In this document: piece after piece, positions 52,753 to 61,300 of the stretch
Layout: every line of letters begins with the position of its first letter
Position numbering within the stretch: position 1 is the first letter of the stretch
NCBI GenBank assembly: GCA_037129925.1
Contig: JBAXTZ010000015.1
Span: 1 to 64,000, forward strand
Reading direction: 5' to 3'
Length of the DNA: 64,000 bases
Origin: JBAXTZ01 sp037129925
GTDB taxonomy: Bacteria; Bacillota; Negativicutes; JBAXTZ01
Notes under the pieces: generated by a model
Seen by the model: the letters and a program-made list of their open reading frames with translations, nothing else
The model's database searches: none
What the model was told of the DNA's origin: nothing
Made by a program: the position numbers and the translations under genes

Positions 52753-55437
52753 TCATGATTGGATTTTTTCGATACGCACTGCGCAGACCTTGTATTCGGG
52801 AATTTTGGCGATTGGATCAATTGTTGAATTGGTCAGCACATTCGCGCTACCTTGGGCAAAATGAAATGGCATAAACACAATGTCTTGTTCAATAATATCC
52901 GTAACTCGTACAGTTGTTTCAATCTGCCCGCGCCGGGACAGTACCCGCACCAATTCACCGTCAATCAAGCCCATTTTGCCGGCTGTCGCCGGATTGATTT
53001 CAATATAGGAAGCTGGCGACAACTCGTTCAATCCGGCAACTCTGCCAGTCATCGAGCGGGTATGGTAGTGGTAGAGATTTCTTCCGGTTGTCAATAGAAG
53101 CGGATATTCAGCGTCCGGCAATTCTTTACTTGGAACATATTCAGCCGGAACAAATACGCCTTTACCACGCGAAAAACTACCGACATGCAAAACCTTTGTC
53201 CCCTTGTGCTGTTTGTCCGGGCAGGGCCACTGTAAACCCTTTTGCTCCAACCGGTGATAGTTTATGCCGCCGTAAATTGGCGTGAGCGCGGCAATTTCAT
53301 CCATGATTTCCGAGGCATCGGCGTATTCCGTCGGATAGCCGAGCGCGTTCATCAATTCAATAAGAATCCGATAATCAGTTTTCGCGGTGCCGGGCGGCAA
53401 CACTGCCGGGCGTATTTTCTGCACCCGCCGTTCAGTGTTGGTAAATGTTCCGTCTTTTTCCGCCCAAACCGCTGCCGGCAATACCACATCGGCTAACTTT
53501 GCGGTCTCGGTCAGGAAGATGTCTTGTACTACCAGAAGCTCCAAAGCTCCCAGTGCCTTCGCCACATGGTTAGTGTCCGGATCGGATACCATCGGATTTT
53601 CACCCATGATATATAACAATTTAATCTCACCCTGTACCGCAGCCGTCAACATTTCCGTTAAGGTCAATCCGGGGACGCCAGATAAGTTCACACTCCAGGC
53701 TTGTGCGAATTTTGCCAGAACTTCCGGATTCGCCACTTTTTGATAACCCGGAAAATCACCCGGTAACGCGCCCATATCGCATGACCCTTGCACGTTATTC
53801 TGTCCCCGTAATGGATTAACACCAGAATATTCTTTGCCGATCTGCCCGCAGAGCAGCGCCAGATTAGAAGTCGACATTACCCCCTGGGTACCGGTAGAAT
53901 GTTGAGTTATGCCCATAGCATAATAGATTGCAGCATTGTTAGCAGTGGCATACATAATCGCCGCTTCACGCAACTTGGCTTCATCGATCCCGCAAATTTC
54001 CGCGACAAGTTCCGGCGGGTAGTTCTTGACAATCGCCTCAAGTTCAGAAAAATTTTCGGTTCGCTCGGCGATAAATTGCCGGTTGTGCAAGTTTTCTGCG
54101 ATGATAATATTCATCAGACCATTAAATAGCGCAACATTTGTTCCCGGCCTGATTTGCAAAAACACATCGGCATTTTCCGCCAGTTCGATTTTTCGCGGTT
54201 CAGCGACGATTAATTTTGCGCCGCGTTTCTTGGCTTGTTTTATCTTGGCGCCAATTACCGGATGAGTTTCGGTCGTATTCGAGCCGCAGACAAAAATCAC
54301 ATCCGCGCCGGTAACTTCCTCGATGCTGTTAGTCATTGCGCCGCTGCCCAGAGTAGTTGCCAGACCGGCTACGGTCGACGCGTGGCACAACCGGGCGCAA
54401 TGATCGACGTTGTTTGTACCAATGACCGCGCGAAATAATTTCTGGAACAAATAGTTTTCTTCATTAGTAACCCGCGCCGAAGACAATCCGGCACAGGCAT
54501 CCGCGCCATTCGCCTGCTTAATACTACGGATTTTTTTTACCACCAGTTCCAGCGCTTCTTCCCAGCTACTTTCTTCGAGAACGCCATTTTTCCGAATCAG
54601 CGGCTGTGTCAGCCGATCCGGATGGTTGATAAATTCATAGCCAAACTTGCCTTTGACACACAACATTCCATTGTTCGCCGGGCCATTCGCCGGAACAACA
54701 TCGACCACCGTATTGCCTTTTACCCGCAGATACAGTTCACAACCGACACCGCAGTATGGGCAAATTGTCCGGGTTGATTTCACTTCCCATTCGCGAAACT
54801 TGGTTTTTTTCTTGGGACTGAGCGCCCCGACCGGGCAATTGGAGACACAGTTACCACAGGATACGCAAGTAGATTGTTCAATATTTTTATCATTATCGGC
54901 GCCGACAAAGGTGTCGAAGCCGCGGTTCACCAAACCAATGGCATTAGAGCATTGCAACGACGAGCAGACAGCGACACAGCGCTGGCAGAGTATGCATTTG
55001 TTGTTGTCGCGAAAATAAAACGGATTACTGCTGTCTATAGCATACTCAATATTTTTGCCGGAATAAACAACGGTATCTACCTCGTACTCATAACAGTAAT
55101 CCTGCAATTTGCAATTACCGGCTTTTTCACAGGTCAAACAGTCGATTTTATGAGTGGACATAATCAGTTGCAACACATTTTTGCGGGCGTTCCGCACCGC
55201 CACAGTGTCGGTATGCACAACCATATTAGCGCTCACCGGATAAACGCAAGCCGTTTGGAAGCCGCGCACCCCCTCAACTTCTACGATACACATCCGGCAG
55301 GCGCCGATTTCGTTAATATCTTTTAAGTAACACAAAGTCGGAATACCGATACCGGCGCTACCGGCGGCACGCAGTACTGTATAGTCCGCTGGTACCGAAA
55401 GCATCCTTCCGTCTATTTCTATTGATACTTTATTCAT
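52753..55437 (-). CDS. fdhA: NAD-linked formate dehydrogenase catalytic subunit, cysteine form
   Basis: 894 residues. N-terminal [2Fe-2S] ferredoxin domain (TLCYLKDINEIGACRMCIV), NuoG-type His/Cys cluster (DCLTCEKAGNCKLQDYC), two [4Fe-4S] sites (CILCQRCVAVCSSLQC; CVSCGNCVSNCPVGAL). Then follow the molybdopterin oxidoreductase domain with its own cluster (CPYCGVGC ... GMLCVKG) and the C-terminal molybdopterin dinucleotide domain. Catalytic ligand: RLCHASTVAGL at residue 351 has Cys where E. coli FdhH has selenocysteine, so no SECIS element is required. ATG 55437 has GGAGG upstream; it starts 11 bases after the NuoF-like gene. The order NuoE-NuoF-FdhA implies a cytoplasmic NAD(P)-linked, possibly bifurcating, complex. 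Confidence 0.92.
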   Translation of the reverse strand: MNKVSIEIDGRMLSVPADYTVLRAAGSAGIGIPTLCYLKDINEIGACRMCIVEVEGVRGFQTACVYPVSANMVVHTDTVAVRNARKNVLQLIMSTHKIDCLTCEKAGNCKLQDYCYEYEVDTVVYSGKNIEYAIDSSNPFYFRDNNKCILCQRCVAVCSSLQCSNAIGLVNRGFDTFVGADNDKNIEQSTCVSCGNCVSNCPVGALSPKKKTKFREWEVKSTRTICPYCGVGCELYLRVKGNTVVDVVPANGPANNGMLCVKGKFGYEFINHPDRLTQPLIRKNGVLEESSWEEALELVVKKIRSIKQANGADACAGLSSARVTNEENYLFQKLFRAVIGTNNVDHCARLCHASTVAGLATTLGSGAMTNSIEEVTGADVIFVCGSNTTETHPVIGAKIKQAKKRGAKLIVAEPRKIELAENADVFLQIRPGTNVALFNGLMNIIIAENLHNRQFIAERTENFSELEAIVKNYPPELVAEICGIDEAKLREAAIMYATANNAAIYYAMGITQHSTGTQGVMSTSNLALLCGQIGKEYSGVNPLRGQNNVQGSCDMGALPGDFPGYQKVANPEVLAKFAQAWSVNLSGVPGLTLTEMLTAAVQGEIKLLYIMGENPMVSDPDTNHVAKALGALELLVVQDIFLTETAKLADVVLPAAVWAEKDGTFTNTERRVQKIRPAVLPPGTAKTDYRILIELMNALGYPTEYADASEIMDEIAALTPIYGGINYHRLEQKGLQWPCPDKQHKGTKVLHVGSFSRGKGVFVPAEYVPSKELPDAEYPLLLTTGRNLYHYHTRSMTGRVAGLNELSPASYIEINPATAGKMGLIDGELVRVLSRRGQIETTVRVTDIIEQDIVFMPFHFAQGSANVLTNSTIDPIAKIPEYKVCAVRIEKIQS

Positions 55438-55448
55438 CTTCGCCTCCG

Positions 55449-57338
55449 TCAATTTATCTCGATAGCTTTCGGCGGGCATTTGCCGATACATACACCGCAC
55501 TTCACACACTTATGGGTATCAATTAAATAACCGCGCTCGCGGTCACCGCTGATCGCGCCGACTGGACAGAACTTGGCGCACAGACCGCATTTTTTGCATG
55601 TTTCGGCAATTATCCGGTAATTGATCAACTGCTTGCATACTTTAGCAACGCACTTCCGGTCGTTGATGTGCTGCTCATATTCATCGCGAAAAAATCGCAG
55701 GGTACTCAACACCGGATTTGGCGCTGTTTGTCCAAGTCCGCACAACGAGGTTGATTTGATAACTTCGGCAAGTTCTTGCAAACTCTCAATGTCACCGGCT
55801 TTACCTTCGCCGTTGGTAATTCGCTCCAGTATTTCCAGCATCCGCTTAATCCCAATCCGGCACGGCGGACACTTCCCGCAGGATTCCTCGACAGTAAACT
55901 CCAAAAAGAATTTGGCGATATCCACCATACAGGTATCTTCGTCCATAACTATCAAGCCGCCCGAACCCATCATCGAACCGATAGCTATAAGCGAATCATA
56001 ATCCATCGGCGTGTCCAGCAATGCCGCTGGAATACAACCGCCGGACGGGCCGCCGGTTTGCGCCGCTTTAAATTGCTTACCATTCGGAATGCCGCCGCCG
56101 ATATCAAAAATAATTTCCCGCAAGGTCGTACCCATGGGTATTTCTACCAAACCGGTATTATTTATTTTACCACCGACTGCAAAAACTTTGGTTCCTTTGC
56201 TTGTTTCTGTCCCAAAAGCGCTGTACCACTGGCTGCCCCGCAGGATAATACTGGCAATATTGGCATAAGTTTCGACGTTGTTAATCAACGTCGGCTTTTG
56301 CCATAACCCCTTAATCGCCGGGAAAGGCGGGCGCGGGCGCGGCGTTCCCCGCTGGCCTTCAATCGAAGCAATGAGCGCCGTTTCTTCACCACAGACGAAT
56401 GCTCCAGCGCCCAATCGGATGCCCAGATTAAAAGCAAAGCCTGAACCCATAATATTATCGCCCAGTAAGCCATAGTTTTTGGCTTGAAGAATGGCAAGAC
56501 TTAAGCGCTCCAGTGCAATCGGATACTCAATCCGCACATAAACATAACCCTGATGCGCCCCAATTGCATAACCGGCAAGAATCATTGCCTCAATCAACGC
56601 GTGCGGGTCGCCTTCAAGTACGCTGCGATCCATGAATGCACCCGGGTCGCCCTCGTCAGCGTTGCAAAGCACAAACTTCTCACTTGCACTGCTATTTGCG
56701 GCAAATTGCCATTTTCGGCCGGTCGGAAAACCACCGCCGCCCCGACCGCGCAGCCCGGATGCTGATATTTCCTCAATAACCGCAGCCGGAGTCATGGCAA
56801 ATAGCGCTTTTGCCAGCGCCTTGTAACCGTCAAAAGCAATATATTCATCGATATTTTCCGGATTTATCAGTCCGCAGTTTTTCAACGCCACGCGCATTTG
56901 GTTACTGAAAAATTTGGTGATTTCTGTAGGGTGCTCTGTTTCATCGAGATGCCCGCCGAAGATTCGCTGTACCGGCTGACCGTTTAGCAAATGTTTTTCA
57001 ACGATCTCAGCGACATCGGCAACTTGAACCATTTTATACAGGCAATTTTCCGGATAGATAATAACTACCGGCCCTTGGGCGCACAGCCCCAGACAGCCGC
57101 ATTTTACGATCGCGATACGGTCAGCCAACCCGTGTTTTACAATCTGTTGATTAAATTCATCGATGATTGCCGCCGAATTAGATGAGGCGCAACCAGTACC
57201 GGCGCAAACCATGATATGCGACAAACCATTTGCGGCGATCGTACCGGTTGTACCATCAATAATCGCTTGCGCTCGTCTCAGACCGATTACGGCAAGTGTT
57301 TCACGGCGAATGGTCTCTAATTGTTGTTGTGTTTTCAT
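55449..57338 (-). CDS. NuoF/HndC-like FMN and Fe-S subunit of the formate dehydrogenase complex
   Basis: 629 residues. Order: N-terminal thioredoxin-like [2Fe-2S] domain (VCAGTGCASSN, VKCGCLGLCAQGP), FMN/NADH domain (GLRGRGGGGFPTGRKW; CNADEGDPGAFMDRS), SLBB-type segment, a [4Fe-4S] site (ESCGKCPPCRIG ... STSLCGLGQ) and two C-terminal ferredoxin clusters (CKKCGLCAKFCPVGA; CVKCGVCIGKCPPKA). This is the architecture of HydB/HndC in NAD(P)-linked hydrogenases and formate dehydrogenases. ATG 57338 follows AGGGGGA. Its partners are the NuoE-like gene before and fdhA after. Confidence 0.92.
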   Translation of the reverse strand: MKTQQQLETIRRETLAVIGLRRAQAIIDGTTGTIAANGLSHIMVCAGTGCASSNSAAIIDEFNQQIVKHGLADRIAIVKCGCLGLCAQGPVVIIYPENCLYKMVQVADVAEIVEKHLLNGQPVQRIFGGHLDETEHPTEITKFFSNQMRVALKNCGLINPENIDEYIAFDGYKALAKALFAMTPAAVIEEISASGLRGRGGGGFPTGRKWQFAANSSASEKFVLCNADEGDPGAFMDRSVLEGDPHALIEAMILAGYAIGAHQGYVYVRIEYPIALERLSLAILQAKNYGLLGDNIMGSGFAFNLGIRLGAGAFVCGEETALIASIEGQRGTPRPRPPFPAIKGLWQKPTLINNVETYANIASIILRGSQWYSAFGTETSKGTKVFAVGGKINNTGLVEIPMGTTLREIIFDIGGGIPNGKQFKAAQTGGPSGGCIPAALLDTPMDYDSLIAIGSMMGSGGLIVMDEDTCMVDIAKFFLEFTVEESCGKCPPCRIGIKRMLEILERITNGEGKAGDIESLQELAEVIKSTSLCGLGQTAPNPVLSTLRFFRDEYEQHINDRKCVAKVCKQLINYRIIAETCKKCGLCAKFCPVGAISGDRERGYLIDTHKCVKCGVCIGKCPPKAIEIN

Positions 57339-57372
57339 CTGTTCCCCCTGTTTCTCACAAACGCTATCCGGA

Positions 57373-57855
57373 TCATTCATAAAGAGCGAGTATTCGGTCG
57401 ACATCTTTGGGTTCCAACCGTCCATGCACATCTTTGTTTATCGTCAAAACCGGCGCCAAACCACAGGCGCCGATGCACCGGCAAGCTTCGAGCGAAAACT
57501 TTTTGTCCGGCGTGCAATCGCCAACGTTGATACCGAGTTTCTCTTTGAATTTATCCAGCAACGGACCGGAGCCTTTTACATAACAAGCCGTTCCCATACA
57601 AACCGAAATTCGATACTTACCTTTTTCTTTCAATGAAAACTGGCCATAGAAAGTTATGACCCCATATATCTCCGTCATCGGCACGCCATAATGCTCCGAG
57701 ATTATTTCCTGCGCCTCAACCGGCAAATAGCCATACAGCTCTTGCGCCTCGTGTAACACCGCAATCAAGGAGCCTTTGGTGCTTTTGTAGTTTTTGGCAA
57801 TTTCAATCAGTCTTGCCTTTCGTTCATCATAAGTATTTTTACAACAGCAACTCAT
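57373..57855 (-). CDS. NuoE/HndA-like [2Fe-2S] subunit
   Basis: 160 residues, complete. LHEAQELYGYLPVEAQEII, VPMTEIYGVITFYGQF and the cluster cysteines in SVCMGTACYVKG and ACRCIGACGLAPV are the NuoE/24 kDa pattern. It forms the electron-relay pair with the NuoF-like subunit. Start has AAGGTG upstream. It lies 15 bases after the transporter gene, so transporter, NuoE, NuoF and FdhA look cotranscribed. Confidence 0.93.
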   Translation of the reverse strand: MSCCCKNTYDERKARLIEIAKNYKSTKGSLIAVLHEAQELYGYLPVEAQEIISEHYGVPMTEIYGVITFYGQFSLKEKGKYRISVCMGTACYVKGSGPLLDKFKEKLGINVGDCTPDKKFSLEACRCIGACGLAPVLTINKDVHGRLEPKDVDRILALYE

Positions 57856-57870
57856 TTGTTCACCTTCACA

Positions 57871-59103
57871 TTAATTTTGTTCGGTAGCTACTAGTTTTTT
57901 ACCCCGCCCGACTAGTAACGGGAAGACCATGGCAATGATCAGCGATACACCAGTGATCACGAAAGCTGTCGAATAACCATAAGAACCATGCATACTCGAA
58001 TAAAGAATCGGACCGACAATTGAGCCAACACTCCAAGCAGTCAGGATAAACCCGTAAATTGTACCAAGATATTTGCTGCCGAAGGAATCGGCGACAAATG
58101 CCGGCATCGTCGAAAAACCACCACCATAGCAAGAGTAAATGTAGCAAGCCACGACCATAAAGACCGCGAGATTGGAAATATAGGGCAGCACCAAGAACAG
58201 TAGCGCTTGTGATGCAAAGAAAATCAAAAACACATTTCTACGCCCAATCGCATCCGACATCCACGACCAGAACAAGCGTCCCAGTCCGTTAAATACTGAG
58301 AATACGCCGATGATGATGCCGGCTTGAGTGGGCGTTTGTTTGAATATCTCCTGAACCATCGGTGATGCTTGTGAGATTAAAGCAATTCCCGCCGAGATAT
58401 TCAAAAACAATGTTATCCAAAACAACCAAAAATCTTTGGATGCGACTGCAACAGCTGGTTTGACCGAGGCTGCGGTCGCTATTTTCTTTTTCCCAGCCGG
58501 TGCCGCTACCGCATAGCCTTCCGGTGGATTAACCATGAATTGCGCGGCAATCAATGTCAGCACAACGAAGATTGCACCGAGCAAGTAAAAAGTCGCGCTC
58601 ATCCCGATAACTTTCAGTACCATCGGCACCAAAGTTGTCATAATAAAAGCGCCGATCCCAAAACCCATGACCGCGATACCGGTAATCATCCCGCGCTTAT
58701 CCGGGAACCACTTGACCAAGACCGATATCGGTGTGATGTAACAAAGTCCGTTACCTAAACCGGCCAGTACACCGTAGGCAATATAAATCGTCCAAATCGA
58801 AACATTGGTAACGCCCCAACCAGTTAGCAGCGTACCCAATCCAAACAGCAGCGCGCCGATTGTTGCCACAAACCGCGGCCCTTTTCTGTCGACAACCATT
58901 CCGCCAAGTGCGGCAGCTATTCCCAAACTTCCGATAGCGATTGTAAAAACTATCGTAACCTCAGTCAGCGACCAGTGTCCCAACTGTTGCAACGGCTTGG
59001 TGAAAATGCTCCAACCATATACCGTACCGAGACAAATTTGCATTATCACTCCGAATGTTGCTATCAGCCAGCGATTGGGGTAGCTTTTGTTGTTTTTATC
59101 CAC
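57871..59103 (-). CDS. MFS transporter of the oxalate:formate antiporter (OxlT) family
   Basis: 410 residues, twelve predicted membrane segments. The N-terminus PNRWLIATFGVIMQICLGTV and YGWSIFTKPLQQLGHWS are typical of OxlT-like carriers. GMVVDRKGPRFVATIGALLF is the loop 2-3 MFS motif. Substrate inferred: formate or another small carboxylate, because it leads the NuoE-NuoF-fdhA cluster; the OxlT family also contains unrelated carboxylate carriers. The start is GTG 59103 with AAGGAG 8 bases upstream. A cre-like box and extended -10 lie in the 185-base region before it. Confidence 0.85.
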   Translation of the reverse strand: MDKNNKSYPNRWLIATFGVIMQICLGTVYGWSIFTKPLQQLGHWSLTEVTIVFTIAIGSLGIAAALGGMVVDRKGPRFVATIGALLFGLGTLLTGWGVTNVSIWTIYIAYGVLAGLGNGLCYITPISVLVKWFPDKRGMITGIAVMGFGIGAFIMTTLVPMVLKVIGMSATFYLLGAIFVVLTLIAAQFMVNPPEGYAVAAPAGKKKIATAASVKPAVAVASKDFWLFWITLFLNISAGIALISQASPMVQEIFKQTPTQAGIIIGVFSVFNGLGRLFWSWMSDAIGRRNVFLIFFASQALLFLVLPYISNLAVFMVVACYIYSCYGGGFSTMPAFVADSFGSKYLGTIYGFILTAWSVGSIVGPILYSSMHGSYGYSTAFVITGVSLIIAMVFPLLVGRGKKLVATEQN

Positions 59104-59146
59104 GTCATTTTCTCCTTTGTTTATGGATTGTTAATCCTTTGTCCAA

Positions 59147-59250
59147 ATTGTAGCACAAGCCACTCAACAAATTCTCAACAACAACAAAACTCACATAAAT
59201 CAGCAGTATTAATGAGAACGCTTTCATTTACTGAAGATTTTCTGTGAGTT
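59147..59250 (-). promoter_or_regulatory. Regulatory region of the transporter-fdh operon: cre-like box, long dyad and extended -10
   Basis: AATGAGAACGCTTTCATT (59211-59228) is a pseudo-palindrome fitting the Firmicutes catabolite-control (CcpA) cre pattern with one weak position. It lies in the loop of a dyad AACTCACA (59188-59195) / TGTGAGTT (59243-59250). On the minus strand the second dyad arm is followed by TTGTTGTTGTTG and may terminate the SpoIIE transcript. TACAAT (59152-59147) preceded by TGC gives an extended -10 for the transporter gene, with no good -35. The box is about 60 bases upstream of the -10. Confidence 0.5.
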
Positions 59251-59288
59251 TTCGGTATCGGTATAACTGCGAACAACCGCCCGTCAAG

Positions 59289-60458
59289 CTAAAAAAATTC
59301 AGCTTCGACTTTCTTCAGGTGCTTTTCCGTTAATAATTTAATCATCTTTTTAACAACAGTTTTTCTGATTTCCAGCTCGATCGGCAAATCCGGGTCAAAA
59401 TGCGACATATTGAACTTGGCACCGACCAAAAACTCAATACAATCCGAATTAAGCAACAAGTTACACAGCAAACCTGCCGGATCCTCATTGTTTTCAATTC
59501 CGTTTTCCAAGTAGTCAGCAGTACGGCTCAAGGTCAGTATTCCTTCGGTAACCAAATCGATTCCGTCGATTAGCGAACAGGGCGGCAAATCGCCAACTCC
59601 GCGCACCATCCCTTTTATCGGCCGCTTCAACTCGCGGGCGATCATATTGGCGGTCGAACCGCCGCACACTGCCTTTTTGCCTTGAAAGTCAGCCAACCGT
59701 TCGGCATATTCGCTGTCCCGGCTTTCATAATACGGTAAGCCGGTAAACACCATCGCTTTACGCGGCTGGCGAAAATGCAACACCATCGCCGCGGCATCGT
59801 CTTTGAGCTTATAATCTCTTTCTTTTGTAGTAGCTGTTTCCACCATTGCTTTAGCCAGCTGATTACTGGGTACAAATGGATTCTTAATTATTTCCTCGAC
59901 TAAAAACCTGATCAAACCTTCCCGCTTCCAGCCAAGTGGTAGCGCCCGGCTACCCATACCGGCTTGAGTCACGCCGTCCGAACAAAAAATCAATCGGTCG
60001 CCCGGCTGTAACTGGAGACGATAGAGTTGTAATTGGCGATTGGAAAAATTTTTAGATTCAATTATTTCGGCTTCCGGTTCAAACACCGAGGCGCCGCGCA
60101 GCCAAATAAACTGCGGATTGCCTTCCTCGATTATACGGACAGCGCCATTATCATAACAATCGATAATTGAAAAAGTGGCGTAACTAATTTTCCGCACCTG
60201 ACAAATTGGCAGCGAGTTCATTATTACTTCGGATGCCCGCAAAATATCTTTACCAGCCGCGACAAATTTCAGTAACATCGTCGCGGTCATCTGCGACAAA
60301 ATATTAGCCTTGATTCCCGAACCCAGACCATCGGACAAAGTTGCAATCAACCGGCCTTGTTCGGGGTATCTTTTGGACATATAGGTATCGCCAAAGGCGT
60401 TTTGCCCCCACTTTTTGAGTTGATAACAACTAATATCAATAAATAGCGGTTCTTTCAT
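59289..60458 (-). CDS. SpoIIE-type PP2C phosphatase of the formate dehydrogenase locus
   Basis: 389 residues. A PP2C/SpoIIE domain at about 5-235: DISCYQLKKWGQNAFGDTY, ATLSDGLGSGIKANILSQM, IFCSDGVTQAGMGSR, DDAAAMVLHFRQP; the Asp residues would bind Mn/Mg. The C-terminal 150 residues (VFTGLPYYESRDSEYAERL, KAVCGGSTANMIARELKR) are a separate domain of unknown function that recurs with such phosphatases in hydrogenase clusters. No membrane segments. It lies 8 bases after the PAS gene. In known clusters this trio precedes [FeFe]-hydrogenase genes; here only formate dehydrogenase genes follow. Confidence 0.85.
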   Translation of the reverse strand: MKEPLFIDISCYQLKKWGQNAFGDTYMSKRYPEQGRLIATLSDGLGSGIKANILSQMTATMLLKFVAAGKDILRASEVIMNSLPICQVRKISYATFSIIDCYDNGAVRIIEEGNPQFIWLRGASVFEPEAEIIESKNFSNRQLQLYRLQLQPGDRLIFCSDGVTQAGMGSRALPLGWKREGLIRFLVEEIIKNPFVPSNQLAKAMVETATTKERDYKLKDDAAAMVLHFRQPRKAMVFTGLPYYESRDSEYAERLADFQGKKAVCGGSTANMIARELKRPIKGMVRGVGDLPPCSLIDGIDLVTEGILTLSRTADYLENGIENNEDPAGLLCNLLLNSDCIEFLVGAKFNMSHFDPDLPIELEIRKTVVKKMIKLLTEKHLKKVEAEFF

Positions 60459-60466
60459 AACGGCGA

Positions 60467-60973
60467 TTAACTCTCCTTATCAGAATCGTAGCTCTCAGCT
60501 ATCGAACTAAGCAGCAGTTCGGTATCAACCATATGCTCACCTAATAAAAATGCGATATTCTGAACCACCGCGATGTTCTTGGCGATAACTTCGCGGGCTT
60601 GCTTGGCAATTTCTTCGCGGGGTTGCTCAAATTTGGTGATGTCGGTAGCTTGAATACCGACTATCCGGTTTAACTCAATGGAGAATATCTTTAAATCATA
60701 TATTTTGTCGTTATAGCTATAGCGCTTTATGTGGATATTTTCACCGGTAGCCAGCACTTCACGCAAATTATCTACACTGGGAAATATTCGTTCGACTGAA
60801 GCTCCCTGAATTCCTTCATCGAACGAATTAAAAACATCCAGCATATCAATCGCCCACATTTTCACAAACGCCTCGTTGGCTTCGATTACTTTAAGTCGTT
60901 CATCTACAACCACCATCGCTGACGGGATTTTTTGCAACAAAGCCGAGGAATAATCGTCAAAGTCTTTTTTCAT
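60467..60973 (-). CDS. PAS-domain sensor protein
   Basis: 168 residues. A single PAS domain at about 12-120 (IPSAMVVVDERLKVIEANEAF, VERIFPSVDNLREVL, LNRIVGIQATDITKFE), followed by a helix (REEIAKQAREVIAKNIAVVQ) and a short tail. No kinase or output domain, so it probably signals by contact with the SpoIIE phosphatase encoded next. Its ATG overlaps the stop of the ferredoxin-like gene by four bases (ATGA), indicating coupled translation. Confidence 0.85.
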   Translation of the reverse strand: MKKDFDDYSSALLQKIPSAMVVVDERLKVIEANEAFVKMWAIDMLDVFNSFDEGIQGASVERIFPSVDNLREVLATGENIHIKRYSYNDKIYDLKIFSIELNRIVGIQATDITKFEQPREEIAKQAREVIAKNIAVVQNIAFLLGEHMVDTELLLSSIAESYDSDKES

Positions 60974-61221
60974 TTCCGCCTCAATTCTTCAAATATTTCT
61001 TCTAACTTAAGGGCATCCACCTCGAAAAACTCCTTTTGATTTACGGTAATATACGGCCCTTTATCACATTTGCCGGTGCATAACGAGCCGACGAGATCGA
61101 TTGCGATATTCAGTTTGTTGGCGCTGATAAAGTCCTCGATCATTTTCAGGTTTTCGGCATTGCCCCGCGCATAGCAAGCGCTACCAAGGCAAATTGATAT
61201 TTCACTTTTTTCAATACTCAT
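60970..61221 (-). CDS. Thioredoxin-like [2Fe-2S] ferredoxin
   Basis: 83 residues. Cluster cysteines in CLGSACYARG (residues 11-20) and SLCTGKCDKGP (46-56) match the thioredoxin-like [2Fe-2S] family related to NuoE and the N-terminal domain of the NuoF-like subunit. It may report redox state to the PAS/SpoIIE pair or shuttle electrons (inference). GGAG before the ATG, and an excellent promoter at 61269-61297. Confidence 0.9.
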   Translation of the reverse strand: MSIEKSEISICLGSACYARGNAENLKMIEDFISANKLNIAIDLVGSLCTGKCDKGPYITVNQKEFFEVDALKLEEIFEELRRK

Positions 61222-61268
61222 TTACTCACTCCTAAATTTATTTGCCTAACGGTCGGTCTACTGCACAA

Positions 61269-61297
61269 ATTATAACAAAATATATTTATTGGTTCAA
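61269..61297 (-). promoter_or_regulatory. Promoter of the ferredoxin-PAS-SpoIIE operon
   Basis: On the minus strand TTGAAC (61297-61292), a 17-base spacer and TATAAT (61274-61269), about 50 bases upstream of the ATG. It begins just after the response regulator stop codon. Confidence 0.8.
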
Positions 61298-61300
61298 TCA

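Noticed and set aside
52719..52820. ATG start for the family 3 binding protein inside fdhA
   Set aside because: It would overlap fdhA and displace the signal peptide; GTG 52718 has GGAGG at good spacing.
54370..54420. Selenocysteine codon or SECIS element in fdhA
   Set aside because: The catalytic position reads Cys (RLCHAST), so no recoding is needed.
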